From the NCBI RefSeq assembly GCF_000832125.1, contig NZ_JPRK01000004.1, forward strand, positions 1 to 64,000: a stretch of 64,000 nucleotides of DNA, given 5' to 3'. This DNA comes from Flavobacterium hibernum. GTDB lineage: Bacteria > Bacteroidota > Bacteroidia > Flavobacteriales > Flavobacteriaceae. The notes beneath the pieces are model-generated. The model worked only from the letters and a program-made list of their open reading frames with translations. It ran no database searches and was not told where the DNA came from. Below, one piece after another: positions 37,517 through 45,806 of the stretch. Position numbers and translations under genes: made by a program. Every line of letters starts with the position of its first letter. The stretch's first letter is position 1.

Positions 37517-38368
37517 ATGAAAACTGTAAAAATTGTAGGTGTTCCTGAGCACTTCAATTTGCCATGGCATTTATGCATTGAAAATGGTGAATTTGAAGCT
37601 GAAAACATTGATTTACAATGGAAAGATATTCCAGAAGGTACAGGCAAAATGTGTCAGATGCTTCGTGACGGAGAAGCTGATATGGCTGTTATTTTGACCG
37701 AAGGAATTGTAAAAGATATCGTTGCAGGAAATCCAAGTAAAATTGTTCAAATTTATGTGCAATCGCCTTTAATTTGGGGAATTCATGTGGCTGCAAAATC
37801 AGATTTTCAAACCGTTAAAGACTTAAAAGATAAAAAAGTTGCCATTTCTCGATTAGGTTCTGGTTCTCAATTAATGGCTTATGTAAATGCGCATGAGCAA
37901 GGTTGGGAAACAGATAATTTGCAATTTGAAATCATAAATACAATCGATGGTGCTGTTGAAGCTCTGACCAACGGAACTGCCGATTATTTTATGTGGGAGC
38001 GTTTTATGACAAAACCTCTTGTTGATAAAGGCATTTTTAGAAGAGTTGGTGACTGCCCTACTCCATGGCCTTCATTTGTAATTGCGGTTCGAAATGAATT
38101 CTTAAAAAAGAATCCAAAAATTGTCGAAAACATACTCGAAATTATAAATAGAACTACCGAAGATTTTACTCAGATTCCTAATATCGATAAAACATTATCA
38201 GGCTTATTCGATCAAAAAATTGAAGATATTCAAGAATGGTTGAAACTAACACAATGGTCTCAGAAAAATTTAACTGAAAAAGCATTTATTAAAATTCAAA
38301 ATCAATTATTTGATCTCGGAATTATTGATAAAAAAAGTACTTTTGTTGAAACGGTAAAAGCGCTGTAA
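37517..38368 (+). CDS. cytoplasmic periplasmic-binding-fold protein (Ca3427-like PBP2)
   Basis: 283 residues with a type 2 solute-binding fold like NMT1/SsuA proteins: VKIVGVPEHFNLPWHLCIENGEFEAENIDLQW at the start and AISRLGSGSQLMAYVNAHEQGW near 110. Unlike transporter binding proteins it has no signal peptide or lipobox, and no ABC permease or ATPase gene is nearby. It resembles the Ca3427-like subgroup. A ligand-sensing or enzymatic role in the cytoplasm is an inference. Confidence 0.78.
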   Translation: MKTVKIVGVPEHFNLPWHLCIENGEFEAENIDLQWKDIPEGTGKMCQMLRDGEADMAVILTEGIVKDIVAGNPSKIVQIYVQSPLIWGIHVAAKSDFQTVKDLKDKKVAISRLGSGSQLMAYVNAHEQGWETDNLQFEIINTIDGAVEALTNGTADYFMWERFMTKPLVDKGIFRRVGDCPTPWPSFVIAVRNEFLKKNPKIVENILEIINRTTEDFTQIPNIDKTLSGLFDQKIEDIQEWLKLTQWSQKNLTEKAFIKIQNQLFDLGIIDKKSTFVETVKAL

Positions 38369-38386
38369 AAACTGCTTTTGATTCTT

Positions 38387-39319
38387 ATGATAAATTTTCC
38401 TAAAATTGACTTTCCGCAATTAAAATCCAAATTACAGGTGAAATCACCTTATGATAGGATTATTATTATGCTATTGAGTCTTTTGATAACGATTCCAATT
38501 TTTATCATACTACATCAAAATCTGATTGATTTAGAGTGGCCTTTTAACTTAGATCGTGTTTTTATCTTTTTATTTGTTTTTGCTGCGATATTCTTTCTTT
38601 TGATGTTGTTGCGAACCATTATAATCCTTTGTATTGCAGTTTATTTGATGGTTTTAATTTATGGAACCGTTGTAGGTAATTATGGCTTCAATGAAATATC
38701 TGAAGATTATAATTCGATGATTTATACCATGTCAGATAATCCTTTTCCACAAGATATAATTGTGGCAAAGTTGCTTCCTTTTCCCAATAAATCAAAAATC
38801 ATTAATGCAATAGAATACCAGAATCCAAAGGTTCGAAATTTTGCTATAATGGCCACAAGTAAGCATTTTAAAGGCATAAAAGGATATTCTGATTATAGAA
38901 CCATTATTCAGTGTTTTGCAGTGTTTAAAGAGATAAATAGCCGCTGGAATTATGTAAACGATCCAAAAGAAGGCGATTATATTGCAACAGCAAGCGAATC
39001 GTTAGAATATTTTTCTGGAGATTGCGACGATCATTCTATATTAATGGCGGCTGCAATACGTTCTATTGGTGGAACTCCAAGGTTAATACATACCAAAGGG
39101 CATATTTACCCGGAAATACTAATAGGTTCATTAATCGATCTTGAAAAGGTTAATTACCTGATTAAAAATGTACTTTTTGTAAAAGAAAGTTATGGTAAAA
39201 AAATACATTATCATATAGATGAGCGCGGACAAGTTTGGATGAATCTGGATTATACAGCCAAATATCCTGGCGGGCCTTTTATGTATGACGAGATTTTGGG
39301 AGCATTAACTTTAAATTAA
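38387..39319 (+). CDS. membrane-anchored transglutaminase-like protein
   Basis: 310 residues from ATG 38387; an upstream TTG at 38378 is less likely. Three hydrophobic segments occupy about residues 27-110. The C-terminal domain has the papain-like triad candidates: Cys in FSGDCDDHSIL, His in HIYPEI or HYHIDE, and Asp in NLDYTAKYPGGP. It could act as a protease, cross-linking or amidase enzyme at the membrane. Confidence 0.72.
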   Translation: MINFPKIDFPQLKSKLQVKSPYDRIIIMLLSLLITIPIFIILHQNLIDLEWPFNLDRVFIFLFVFAAIFFLLMLLRTIIILCIAVYLMVLIYGTVVGNYGFNEISEDYNSMIYTMSDNPFPQDIIVAKLLPFPNKSKIINAIEYQNPKVRNFAIMATSKHFKGIKGYSDYRTIIQCFAVFKEINSRWNYVNDPKEGDYIATASESLEYFSGDCDDHSILMAAAIRSIGGTPRLIHTKGHIYPEILIGSLIDLEKVNYLIKNVLFVKESYGKKIHYHIDERGQVWMNLDYTAKYPGGPFMYDEILGALTLN

Positions 39320-39506
39320 TTTGTTTGAATTAATCAAAACGCTAAGTAGTTAAGGCTCTGGTGATTTTTGTGAAACAGGTAAATAGACAGGTTTTTAACT
39401 GAAAATGCGATTTTAATTTATTATTCTGTTTAAATAATTGATTTTAAGATTCTTAATTAGAAAATATTTTGTAATTTTCTGTAGTCTAACTTTTAATCAT
39501 ATAATC

Positions 39507-39875
39507 ATGGAAAAATCTAAATTATCTATCTTAGGAATTGTATTGCTGACTGTATTAATGATTTCATGTCATAAAGGTCGAAATAAATTAGTTAATTCTT
39601 GGAAAATTACGGCTGTAGAGGCTAAAATGCCTCTTTCTGATTCTGCTAAAAGTGTTATTTTAACGCAAGGAACTTTAACCTTTACAGAAGACGGTCACGT
39701 AACAGGTTATTTACAATCAGAAATAACTAATGGTACTTATGCGTTGACAAAAGGTGGTAAAAGTTTAGTAATTAAAGATGAAACAGGAACCCCATATCCT
39801 TGTGAAAGTACTATAACAGATGATAAGTTGATATTAGATAGCAAAGAAATGAAGTTAACATTAACCAAAATATAA
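39507..39875 (+). CDS. lipocalin-like lipoprotein
   Basis: 122 residues from ATG 39507; an in-frame upstream start at 39438 would bury the signal sequence. The lipobox is VLLTVLMISC, with Cys in the lipidation position, followed by NSWKITAVEAKMPLSDSAKS and a strand-rich GTLTFTEDGHVTGYL segment resembling small lipocalin-like domains in Bacteroidota. Function unknown. Confidence 0.75.
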   Translation: MEKSKLSILGIVLLTVLMISCHKGRNKLVNSWKITAVEAKMPLSDSAKSVILTQGTLTFTEDGHVTGYLQSEITNGTYALTKGGKSLVIKDETGTPYPCESTITDDKLILDSKEMKLTLTKI

Positions 39876-39905
39876 GTTCATTTACAGACTTATATTATTC
39901 ATATC

Positions 39906-39944
39906 AAAAACCACTCTACTCCAAAAGGAATGAGTGGTTTTTTA
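39906..39944 (+). terminator. terminator after the lipoprotein gene
   Basis: AAAAACCACTC pairs with GAGTGGTTTTTT around a 15-base internal region, 31 bases past the stop. Confidence 0.75.
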
Positions 39945-39996
39945 TTTAATAAACAATTGTAATTTTCAAGTTTTAAATAAAACCGTTTCAAAAAAA

Positions 39997-40380
39997 ATGA
40001 TATTAAGTTATAAAAAAATATTTCTAATTGACAGTTTGGGAGCTTTACTCTCGGCTTTTTTGTTAGGAGTTGTATTAGTAAAGTTCGAAATAGCTTTTGG
40101 AATGCCAAGTGATGTGTTTTATTTTCTGGCCGCATTAGCTTGTGTTCTTGCGGTATACTCTTATTTGAGCTACCTATTTGTTAAAGACAATTGGAAGATT
40201 TTTTTGAAAATTATTGGTGTGGCAAATGTAGTCTACACTTTTATTACACTCATTTTAGTGCTCTGTTTTTATAAAGAAATTACGATTTTGGGATTACTTT
40301 ATTTTTTAGCAGAAATTTGTATTATAGTTATTCTTGCTAAAATTGAAATAAAAAAAGCTAGTTATTCAATTGAATCTTAG
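39997..40380 (+). CDS. integral membrane protein of unknown function
   Basis: 127 residues from ATG 39997 (MILSYKK), with four hydrophobic segments: LIDSLGALLSAFLLGVVLV, VFYFLAALACVLAVYSYLSYLF, VANVVYTFITLILVLCFY and LLYFLAEICIIVILA. It has no charged catalytic motif. I do not recognise a family. The next gene is the ArsR regulator, on the same strand but with its own strong promoter. Confidence 0.7.
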   Translation: MILSYKKIFLIDSLGALLSAFLLGVVLVKFEIAFGMPSDVFYFLAALACVLAVYSYLSYLFVKDNWKIFLKIIGVANVVYTFITLILVLCFYKEITILGLLYFLAEICIIVILAKIEIKKASYSIES

Positions 40381-40513
40381 TGCTAATATTTTAAAACCTT
40401 TGAAGCGATGCGATTTTAGGGGTTTTAAAAATTTGTTGCTGATTTTGAAGTGATTTTTTCATCTAAAGAATTAAGTGATTGAAAATTAGATTTGTAAAAA
40501 ATGATTAAAAAGT

Positions 40514-40544
40514 TTTGCGCAGTTAAATAACTGCATTATATTTG
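40514..40544 (+). promoter_or_regulatory. strong Bacteroidota promoter for the arsR-type operon
   Basis: TTTG at 40514-40517 and TATATTTG at 40537-40544 are separated by 19 bases, fitting the TTTG-N19-TAnnTTTG consensus. The transcription start should fall around 40551, inside the second operator copy and about 12 bases before the ATG. Confidence 0.85.
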
Positions 40545-40559
40545 CAGTCAAATAACTGC
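40519..40559 (+). promoter_or_regulatory. twin operators overlapping the promoter
   Basis: GCAGTTAAATAACTGC (40519-40534) and GCAGTCAAATAACTGC (40544-40559) are two near-identical 16-base palindromes 25 bases apart, about 2.4 helical turns. The first fills the -33/-7 spacer and the second covers the start site. Repression by the ArsR protein encoded 4 bases downstream is the simplest reading. Confidence 0.85.
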
Positions 40560-40562
40560 ACA

Positions 40563-40886
40563 ATGGAAATTCGTAGAGATGTTTTTCAGGCTATTGCCGA
40601 CCCCACTCGCAGGGCAATATTGAGTTTAGTAGCAATTCAAGCAATGACTCCGGGCACAATTGCCGAAAATTTTGATTCTTCAAGACAAACAATTTCGAAA
40701 CATATTCAAATACTTAGTGAATGTGAACTTTTGGAACAAAGTCAAAAAGGTCGCGAAATTTACTATCATATTAATGCTAAAAAGATGAAAGAAGTAGCTG
40801 ATTTTATTGAGCCTTTCAGACAAATGTGGGACGACCGATTTAATAAGTTAGAAGCGATAATGAAAAACTATAAAACCAAAAAATAA
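40563..40886 (+). CDS. ArsR-family repressor
   Basis: 107 residues from ATG 40563. The winged helix-turn-helix has [20 protein letters not shown] (about 5-24) and [21 protein letters not shown] (about 39-59) as the recognition helix. No Cys-rich metal site is seen, so it is probably not a metal sensor. It is the first gene of an operon with an SRPBCC protein and a DoxX protein, a recurring set in which the regulator controls its own operon through the operators at 40519-40559. Confidence 0.9.
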   Translation: MEIRRDVFQAIADPTRRAILSLVAIQAMTPGTIAENFDSSRQTISKHIQILSECELLEQSQKGREIYYHINAKKMKEVADFIEPFRQMWDDRFNKLEAIMKNYKTKK

Positions 40887-40892
40887 ACTAAT

Positions 40893-41360
40893 ATGGAACC
40901 AAAAACAAAAATTAGTGCAGAAGATGATAAGCAGGAAATTGTAATTACGAGAGAATTTGATCTTCCACTAGAATTACTTTTTAAAGCTTATGTTGAGCCA
41001 GAAATTGTAGAACAATGGATGGGAACAAAAGTTCTAAAACTAGAAAATAAAGTGCATGGAGGATACCAGTTTGAAACCAGTGATAATAGCGGGAATATTG
41101 TATTTCAGGCAAATGGTGTTATTCATGAATTTGTAGACAACCAGAAAATTACGCGCACATTTGAAATGGAGAACTCCCCTTTTGCTGTACAGCTTGAATT
41201 TTTAGAATTTGAATCTATAACTGAAGAAACAAGTAAACTAAAAATGCATATTATTTATAAATCTGTAGAGCTTAGAGATCAAATGTTGAAACTACCCTTT
41301 GCTCAAGGTATTAATAAAGCTCATAATAGAATACAAGAAATCGTCAGTAAAATAAAATAA
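40893..41360 (+). CDS. SRPBCC / AHSA1-domain protein
   Basis: 155 residues with the START-like AHSA1 fold: IVITREFDLPLELLFKAYVEPEIVEQWMG (about 12-40), then the strand GGYQFETSDNSGNIVFQANGVIHEF and a C-terminal helix ending HNRIQEIVSKIK. The family binds hydrophobic ligands. It starts six bases after the ArsR stop, so it is tightly coupled to the repressor. Confidence 0.88.
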   Translation: MEPKTKISAEDDKQEIVITREFDLPLELLFKAYVEPEIVEQWMGTKVLKLENKVHGGYQFETSDNSGNIVFQANGVIHEFVDNQKITRTFEMENSPFAVQLEFLEFESITEETSKLKMHIIYKSVELRDQMLKLPFAQGINKAHNRIQEIVSKIK

Positions 41361-41362
41361 TT

Positions 41363-41746
41363 ATGGAAAAGAGAAATAAAATTATTTATTGGATTGTTAC
41401 ATTGTGGCTCGCGTTAGGAATGACTTCTACCGGAATTGTACAATTGCTTAAAATGGAAGAAGAAGTTGAAATGATGAATCATTTAGGATATCCTGTTTAT
41501 CTTTTAACCTTATTAGGGATTTGGAAAATATTAGGTGTTATTGCAATTTTAGTCCCAAAATATCCTTTATTAAAAGAATGCGCTTATGCTGGATTCTTTT
41601 TTGCTATGTCTGGTGCAGTTTTTTCTCATTTGGCTATTGGAGATTCTTCCATTACATTATTCGGGCCAATATTATTACTAATTCTTACAGTCGCATCTTG
41701 GTTTTTTAGACCTGCGTCCAGAAGAATCATTTCTTTTAATTCCTAA
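41363..41746 (+). CDS. DoxX-family membrane protein
   Basis: 127 residues with four hydrophobic segments, including IIYWIVTLWLALGMTSTGIVQLL and LLTLLGIWKILGVIAILVPKYPLLKECAYAGFFFAMSGAVFSH. This is the pattern of DoxX/DoxD-like proteins, with the Lys/Glu after the third segment. It is the third gene of the ArsR-SRPBCC-DoxX operon, two bases after the SRPBCC stop. Redox or quinone-linked roles are suggested for the family. Confidence 0.83.
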   Translation: MEKRNKIIYWIVTLWLALGMTSTGIVQLLKMEEEVEMMNHLGYPVYLLTLLGIWKILGVIAILVPKYPLLKECAYAGFFFAMSGAVFSHLAIGDSSITLFGPILLLILTVASWFFRPASRRIISFNS

Positions 41747-41795
41747 ATGAATCTGAAATTATATTTAATTTAGTAATCGACTAATATATAACGAT

Positions 41796-42353
41796 ATGAA
41801 AAATAAATTGTCTGAGGAACAAAGTCAAGAGTTGTTAAAAGTATTGGAAATTCGTTTTGAGAAAAATATGAATCGACACAAAGACCTTGATTGGAATAAA
41901 GTTCAGGAAAAATTAGAAGCAAATCCTGAAAAACTTTGGTCGCTGGACGAAATGGAAAGAACTGAAGGAGAGCCGGACGTAGTTGGTTTTGATAAAAAAA
42001 CAAATGAATATATTTTCTACGATTGTTCGGCTGAAAGTCCAAAAGGACGTAGAAGTTTGTGTTACGATCACGAAGCTTTAGAAAAAAGAAAAGAGAATAA
42101 ACCCGTAGGAAGTGCTATTAATATGGCTACCGAAATGGGAATTGAAATTTTAAATGCAGAGCAATACAACGAACTTCAAAAACTTGGGAATTTTGATGCT
42201 AAAACTTCTAGCTGGATTATAACTCCTTCTGATATTCGTAAACTTGGCGGTGCCCTATTCTCGGATTTTCGCTATAATACCGTTTTTGTTTATCATAATG
42301 GTGCCGAATCATATTATGCTGCAAGAGGTTTTAGAGGATTATTACGCGTTTAA
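41796..42353 (+). CDS. DUF4256 protein
   Basis: 185 residues. The pattern LLKVLEIRFEKNMNRHKDLDWNKVQEKLEANPEKLWSLDEMERTEGEPDVVGFD (about 15-67) and the ending YYAARGFRGLLRV match DUF4256, whose function is unknown. It lies 49 bases after the DoxX gene on the same strand and may share the transcript. Confidence 0.85.
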   Translation: MKNKLSEEQSQELLKVLEIRFEKNMNRHKDLDWNKVQEKLEANPEKLWSLDEMERTEGEPDVVGFDKKTNEYIFYDCSAESPKGRRSLCYDHEALEKRKENKPVGSAINMATEMGIEILNAEQYNELQKLGNFDAKTSSWIITPSDIRKLGGALFSDFRYNTVFVYHNGAESYYAARGFRGLLRV

Positions 42354-42375
42354 CCATTTTTTAATAATTAAGATT

Positions 42376-42954
42376 ATGAATCCAAAAGTTGATTTTTATT
42401 TTGATGCGTCAAAAAAATGGCAAAAAGAGCAAGAACAACTAAGAAGTATTGTTCTGGATTGTCAGTTAACCGAAGAACTAAAATGGGGAGTTCCGTGCTA
42501 TACTTTTCAAGGAAAAAATATAGTATTAATTCATGAGTTTAAAGAATATTGTGCTTTGTTATTTTTTAAAGGTGCATTGTTGAATGATACTAATGAAATA
42601 TTAATACAACAATCAAAAAATGTTCAGGCTGCGCGACAAATTAGATTTACCAATCTTAATGAAATTATCGATCAAAAAGCGATTCTTAAAGCCTATATTT
42701 ATGAAGCGATTGAAGTCGAAAAATCTGGTTTGCAATTTAAATTAAAAACAACCGCAGATTTAGCAGTTTGCTATGAATTTCAAAATAAACTAGATGAAAT
42801 TCCGATTCTAAAAACTGCTTTTACGGCTTTAACTCCTGGTCGACAACGTGCTTATTTACTCTATTTTTCAACTCCAAAACAATCAAAAACCAGAGATTCA
42901 AGAGTAGAAAAATGTATTCCGCAAATTTTGTCAGGAAAAGGATTAAATGATTAA
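42376..42954 (+). CDS. YdeI-type / DUF1801 protein
   Basis: 192 residues from ATG 42376 (MNPKVDFYF). The LRSIVLDCQLTEELKWGVPCYTFQGKNIVLIHEFKEYCALLFFKGALL segment is the DUF1801/YdhG fold. The C-terminal TPGRQRAYLLYFSTPKQSKTRDSRVEKCIPQI is the YdeI-type helical tail. It starts 22 bases after DUF4256. An iron-sulphur or stress role has been suggested for the family, but no function is certain. Confidence 0.83.
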   Translation: MNPKVDFYFDASKKWQKEQEQLRSIVLDCQLTEELKWGVPCYTFQGKNIVLIHEFKEYCALLFFKGALLNDTNEILIQQSKNVQAARQIRFTNLNEIIDQKAILKAYIYEAIEVEKSGLQFKLKTTADLAVCYEFQNKLDEIPILKTAFTALTPGRQRAYLLYFSTPKQSKTRDSRVEKCIPQILSGKGLND

Positions 42955-43209
42955 AAATAAAAAGTCTTAATCTATTGTAAGATTTTATTAGTTGAAGTTG
43001 AAAAAAAATCATGCTGCGTTTTAAATCAGGTAATTTACTATGTATTAGTTTGTTAATTGTATTTAAATTAGATTTAACTTAGCAGTAATCAAATTTTGCA
43101 ACCTACTTTAAAAGTTTGATGAGCCTGATCTATATATAGTTAGATATAGGAATGTTAAACGGATAAGCCGAAGGCCGAAAAAAGTAGGCGTTAATTTTTA
43201 CTTTACAAA

Positions 43210-44250
43210 ATGGAACAGCAAAACACTTCTCCGAGCCCTGCAACTATTATGCAAATTGGATCTGGATTTTGGGCTTCAAAAGTTCTTTTGGCAGCTATAA
43301 ACTTTGAATTGTTTACCAAGCTAGCTTTCAGGCAAACCATGACTGCAATTGAAATTAAAAATGAATTAAATTTAAATTGTAGTGACCGAAATGTTTTTGA
43401 TTTTTTAGATACTCTAACAGGTTTTGGATTTGTGAATCGAGAAGGCGTTCTTGAAACAGCAAAATACTCGAACGGTATTGATACGGATGTTTTTTTAGAC
43501 AAGAACAAACCCACATACGTAGGTGGAATTCTTGAAATGATGAACGAAAGACTTTATGATTTTTGGGGAAATCTTGAAGAAGGATTGCTTACAGGAAAAC
43601 CTCAAAATGAAACAAAAGTGGGCGGAAATCTATTTGAGAAAATTTATGATGATGCAGACCGGTTAAAAATGTTTGTGCATGCGATGTCAAGTGCACAAAT
43701 GGGCGGATTTGTAGCTTTTGCAGAAAAGTTTGATTTCTCTGAATATAAAACGCTAACAGATGCTGGTGGTTCTGCTGCAATGTTGTCTTTAATGGTCGCA
43801 AAACACCAACCTCAAATAACTTGTGTTTCTTTCGATTTATCTGCAATTGCGCCTATAGCAAACGAAACTATTCAGCAATTTGCGCTTAGTAACAGTGTAA
43901 AATCAGTAAGTGGAGATTTTTTTTCTGATCCAATTCCTCACGCCGATGTAGTTACTATGGGAAATATTCTGCACGATTGGGATGAAGAAACAAAGTTAAT
44001 TCTTATTCAAAAAGCTTATAATGCTTTACCAACGGGCGGAGCATTTGTAGCAATCGAAAATATTATTGATGACGAAAGAAAGGAGAATGTTTTTGGAATG
44101 ATGATGAGTTTAAATATGCTGATAGAAACCGGAAATGGTTTTAATTTTACGTTTTCGGATTTTAATAAATGGGCTGAAAAAATTGGTTTTAAATCAACAG
44201 AATTGTTGCATTTATCTGGGCCAACAAGTGCCGCTATAGCTTATAAATAA
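43210..44250 (+). CDS. class I SAM-dependent O-methyltransferase (COMT / hydroxyneurosporene type)
   Basis: 346 residues. The N-terminal winged-helix dimerisation domain has the pattern GFWASKVLLAAINFELFTKL. The C-terminal Rossmann domain has TDAGGSAAMLSLMVAKHQPQITCVSFDL (glycine-rich SAM site) and NILHDWDEETKLILIQKAYNALPTGG, the HDW motif typical of plant-type and polyketide O-methyltransferases. A small-molecule hydroxyl is the likely acceptor. No biosynthetic cluster surrounds it. Confidence 0.85.
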   Translation: MEQQNTSPSPATIMQIGSGFWASKVLLAAINFELFTKLAFRQTMTAIEIKNELNLNCSDRNVFDFLDTLTGFGFVNREGVLETAKYSNGIDTDVFLDKNKPTYVGGILEMMNERLYDFWGNLEEGLLTGKPQNETKVGGNLFEKIYDDADRLKMFVHAMSSAQMGGFVAFAEKFDFSEYKTLTDAGGSAAMLSLMVAKHQPQITCVSFDLSAIAPIANETIQQFALSNSVKSVSGDFFSDPIPHADVVTMGNILHDWDEETKLILIQKAYNALPTGGAFVAIENIIDDERKENVFGMMMSLNMLIETGNGFNFTFSDFNKWAEKIGFKSTELLHLSGPTSAAIAYK

Positions 44251-44375
44251 AGTATTTTTATTTATTCATTTAATAAAATTAGAAGAAGTTTGTTGAAGTA
44301 ATTCTTTCTTATAAATTTTGTTATTTTTTGCCAAATTAGTTCTAAATTAGTAATTGGATAAATAAAACAAACAAA

Positions 44376-44804
44376 ATGGAAGAGTCAGAGAATAAGACAG
44401 ATAATTCGGCTTCGTCTTGCGATATTACACCAAAGGTTACAGGAATTGGAGGTATATTCTTTTTTACTGATAATCCAAAGGATACAAGAGAATGGTACTC
44501 CAAAAATTTGGGATTTGACGTTAATGATTGGGGATCTACTTTTGAATCTAGAAATATTCAGAATCCTGACGAAATAAACGCACTTCAATGGAGTCCTTTT
44601 AAAAAAGGCGATGAATATTTTTCTCCATCCAAGAAAGATTTTATGATTAACTACCGAGTTCAGAATATTGAAGGTTTGGTAAATCAATTAAAAGAAAATG
44701 GTGTAACTGTTCTGGATGATATTACGACTTATGACTATGGAAAATTTGTACATATTTTAGACGCTGAAGACAATAAAATTGAGCTTTGGGAACCTACTAT
44801 TTAA
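44376..44804 (+). CDS. VOC-family protein
   Basis: 142 residues. An N-terminal 20-residue polar lead is followed by a glyoxalase-like fold: GGIFFFTDNPKDTREWYSKNLGFDV and a final FVHILDAEDNKIELWEPTI with the conserved Glu. Catalytic activity is not assignable. It overlaps the following small gene only if an upstream start of that gene is used. Confidence 0.82.
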   Translation: MEESENKTDNSASSCDITPKVTGIGGIFFFTDNPKDTREWYSKNLGFDVNDWGSTFESRNIQNPDEINALQWSPFKKGDEYFSPSKKDFMINYRVQNIEGLVNQLKENGVTVLDDITTYDYGKFVHILDAEDNKIELWEPTI

Positions 44805-44829
44805 TAAAACTAAAAAACTATTAAATTTT

Positions 44830-45099
44830 ATGAAACATGTTGAGTACGATTCCTTGTTACAGAAAGTAACATCTCCACTAGATTATTCAGAAGATCTCTA
44901 TTTATTATATGTTGAAGTGGCCAAAACCACAAGTGATATAAAGGAGATAATTTTAAAACACGCCAATGTTACTACAGAACTTGAGTTTGGTTATTTATGT
45001 GAAGCTCATATGCAAGCAATTCCTGAAATTGCTCGTTCTTTATCATTTGAAAATCATGCAATATATCAAATCATTAGATTAGCTAAAATTACTAAATAG
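44830..45099 (+). CDS. small uncharacterised protein (89 residues)
   Basis: From ATG 44830 (MKHVEYDSLLQKV), a soluble helical protein with DYSEDLYLLYVEVAKTTSDIKEIILKHANV and LCEAHMQAIPEIARSL. It follows the VOC gene by 25 bases. An in-frame earlier start at 44779 inside the VOC gene is less likely. No family recognised. Confidence 0.6.
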   Translation: MKHVEYDSLLQKVTSPLDYSEDLYLLYVEVAKTTSDIKEIILKHANVTTELEFGYLCEAHMQAIPEIARSLSFENHAIYQIIRLAKITK

Positions 45100-45167
45100 A
45101 TTAAAAATAAGATGTTTACGATTAGTATATATAGCTTTATTTTCAATAGAGTTTTATTATTGTTTTA

Positions 45168-45479
45168 TCATGCAAAACATTCTAATTGTTGAAATACTAC
45201 AACTAAAGATTTTCCTTTTTCAGACAAAGAATATTCGATATGAAGTGGTTTTAGTTTAATTACTGATTTTTCCAGAAGACCATTTTCTTCCAGTTCGCGC
45301 AAAGCTGTTGCAATAGATTGTTTATTACTGCCTTCAATTTTTCTTATAAGACCATTAAAACGTACCGGTCCTTCTAAAGCAAGGCGAAATATCTGCGGTT
45401 TCCATTTACCTGATAATTGTTTTAAAAGCCCTTCTGCCGGGCACTCTCCTACTGTTTCTTTATTTTTTTCCATAGTCAT
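45168..45479 (-). CDS. HxlR-family transcription regulator
   Basis: 103 residues, winged helix of the HxlR type: CPAEGLLKQLSGKWKPQIFRLALEGPVRFNGLIRKIEGSNKQSIATALRELEENGLLEK. Cys at about position 14, just before the first helix, is where thiol-sensing HxlR members such as HypR have their redox cysteine. It is divergent from the small gene and the DsbA-like gene at 45807 and probably regulates them. Start 45479 or 45473. Confidence 0.88.
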   Translation of the reverse strand: MTMEKNKETVGECPAEGLLKQLSGKWKPQIFRLALEGPVRFNGLIRKIEGSNKQSIATALRELEENGLLEKSVIKLKPLHIEYSLSEKGKSLVVVFQQLECFA

Positions 45480-45566
45480 TTTTTTTTGACTAATTGACTT
45501 GCTTCAAAATACGCATCAACTTTGCATCACAAATATAAAATTAATCCAAAACAAAATTTATAAATT

Positions 45567-45761
45567 ATGAGTTTGCATTTTAAAATATTTCTTTTAGCCG
45601 CGACCGTTTCATTTATAAGTTTAATTGATATTCTTAACGTTCATGATACTAGAATGAAAGCTCAAATAACTAATGTACGAGCGGAGAAACAAAAAGTAAA
45701 AATGAATCAAAATAGTATTAAAAGAAACGGTTTTAAAACGACACAATTAAAAATCGATTAA
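45567..45761 (+). CDS. small single-pass membrane protein
   Basis: 64 residues: one hydrophobic segment near the start (FKIFLLAATVSFISLIDIL) and a basic tail with KQKVKMNQNSIKRNG. It lies in the divergent region opposite HxlR and 46 bases before the DsbA-like gene. It is plausible but not recognised. Confidence 0.5.
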   Translation: MSLHFKIFLLAATVSFISLIDILNVHDTRMKAQITNVRAEKQKVKMNQNSIKRNGFKTTQLKID

Positions 45762-45806
45762 CAAAAAAAGGTTATTAAGGGTTGCAGTGTAAAAATGTAA
45801 ATAATA

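Noticed and set aside
42244..42375. N-terminal extension of the YdeI-type protein overlapping DUF4256
   Set aside because: It would overlap the upstream gene by over 100 bases; ATG 42376 gives the family-like N-terminus.
43210..44250. Secondary-metabolite gene cluster
   Set aside because: The O-methyltransferase stands without synthases or transport genes of a cluster.
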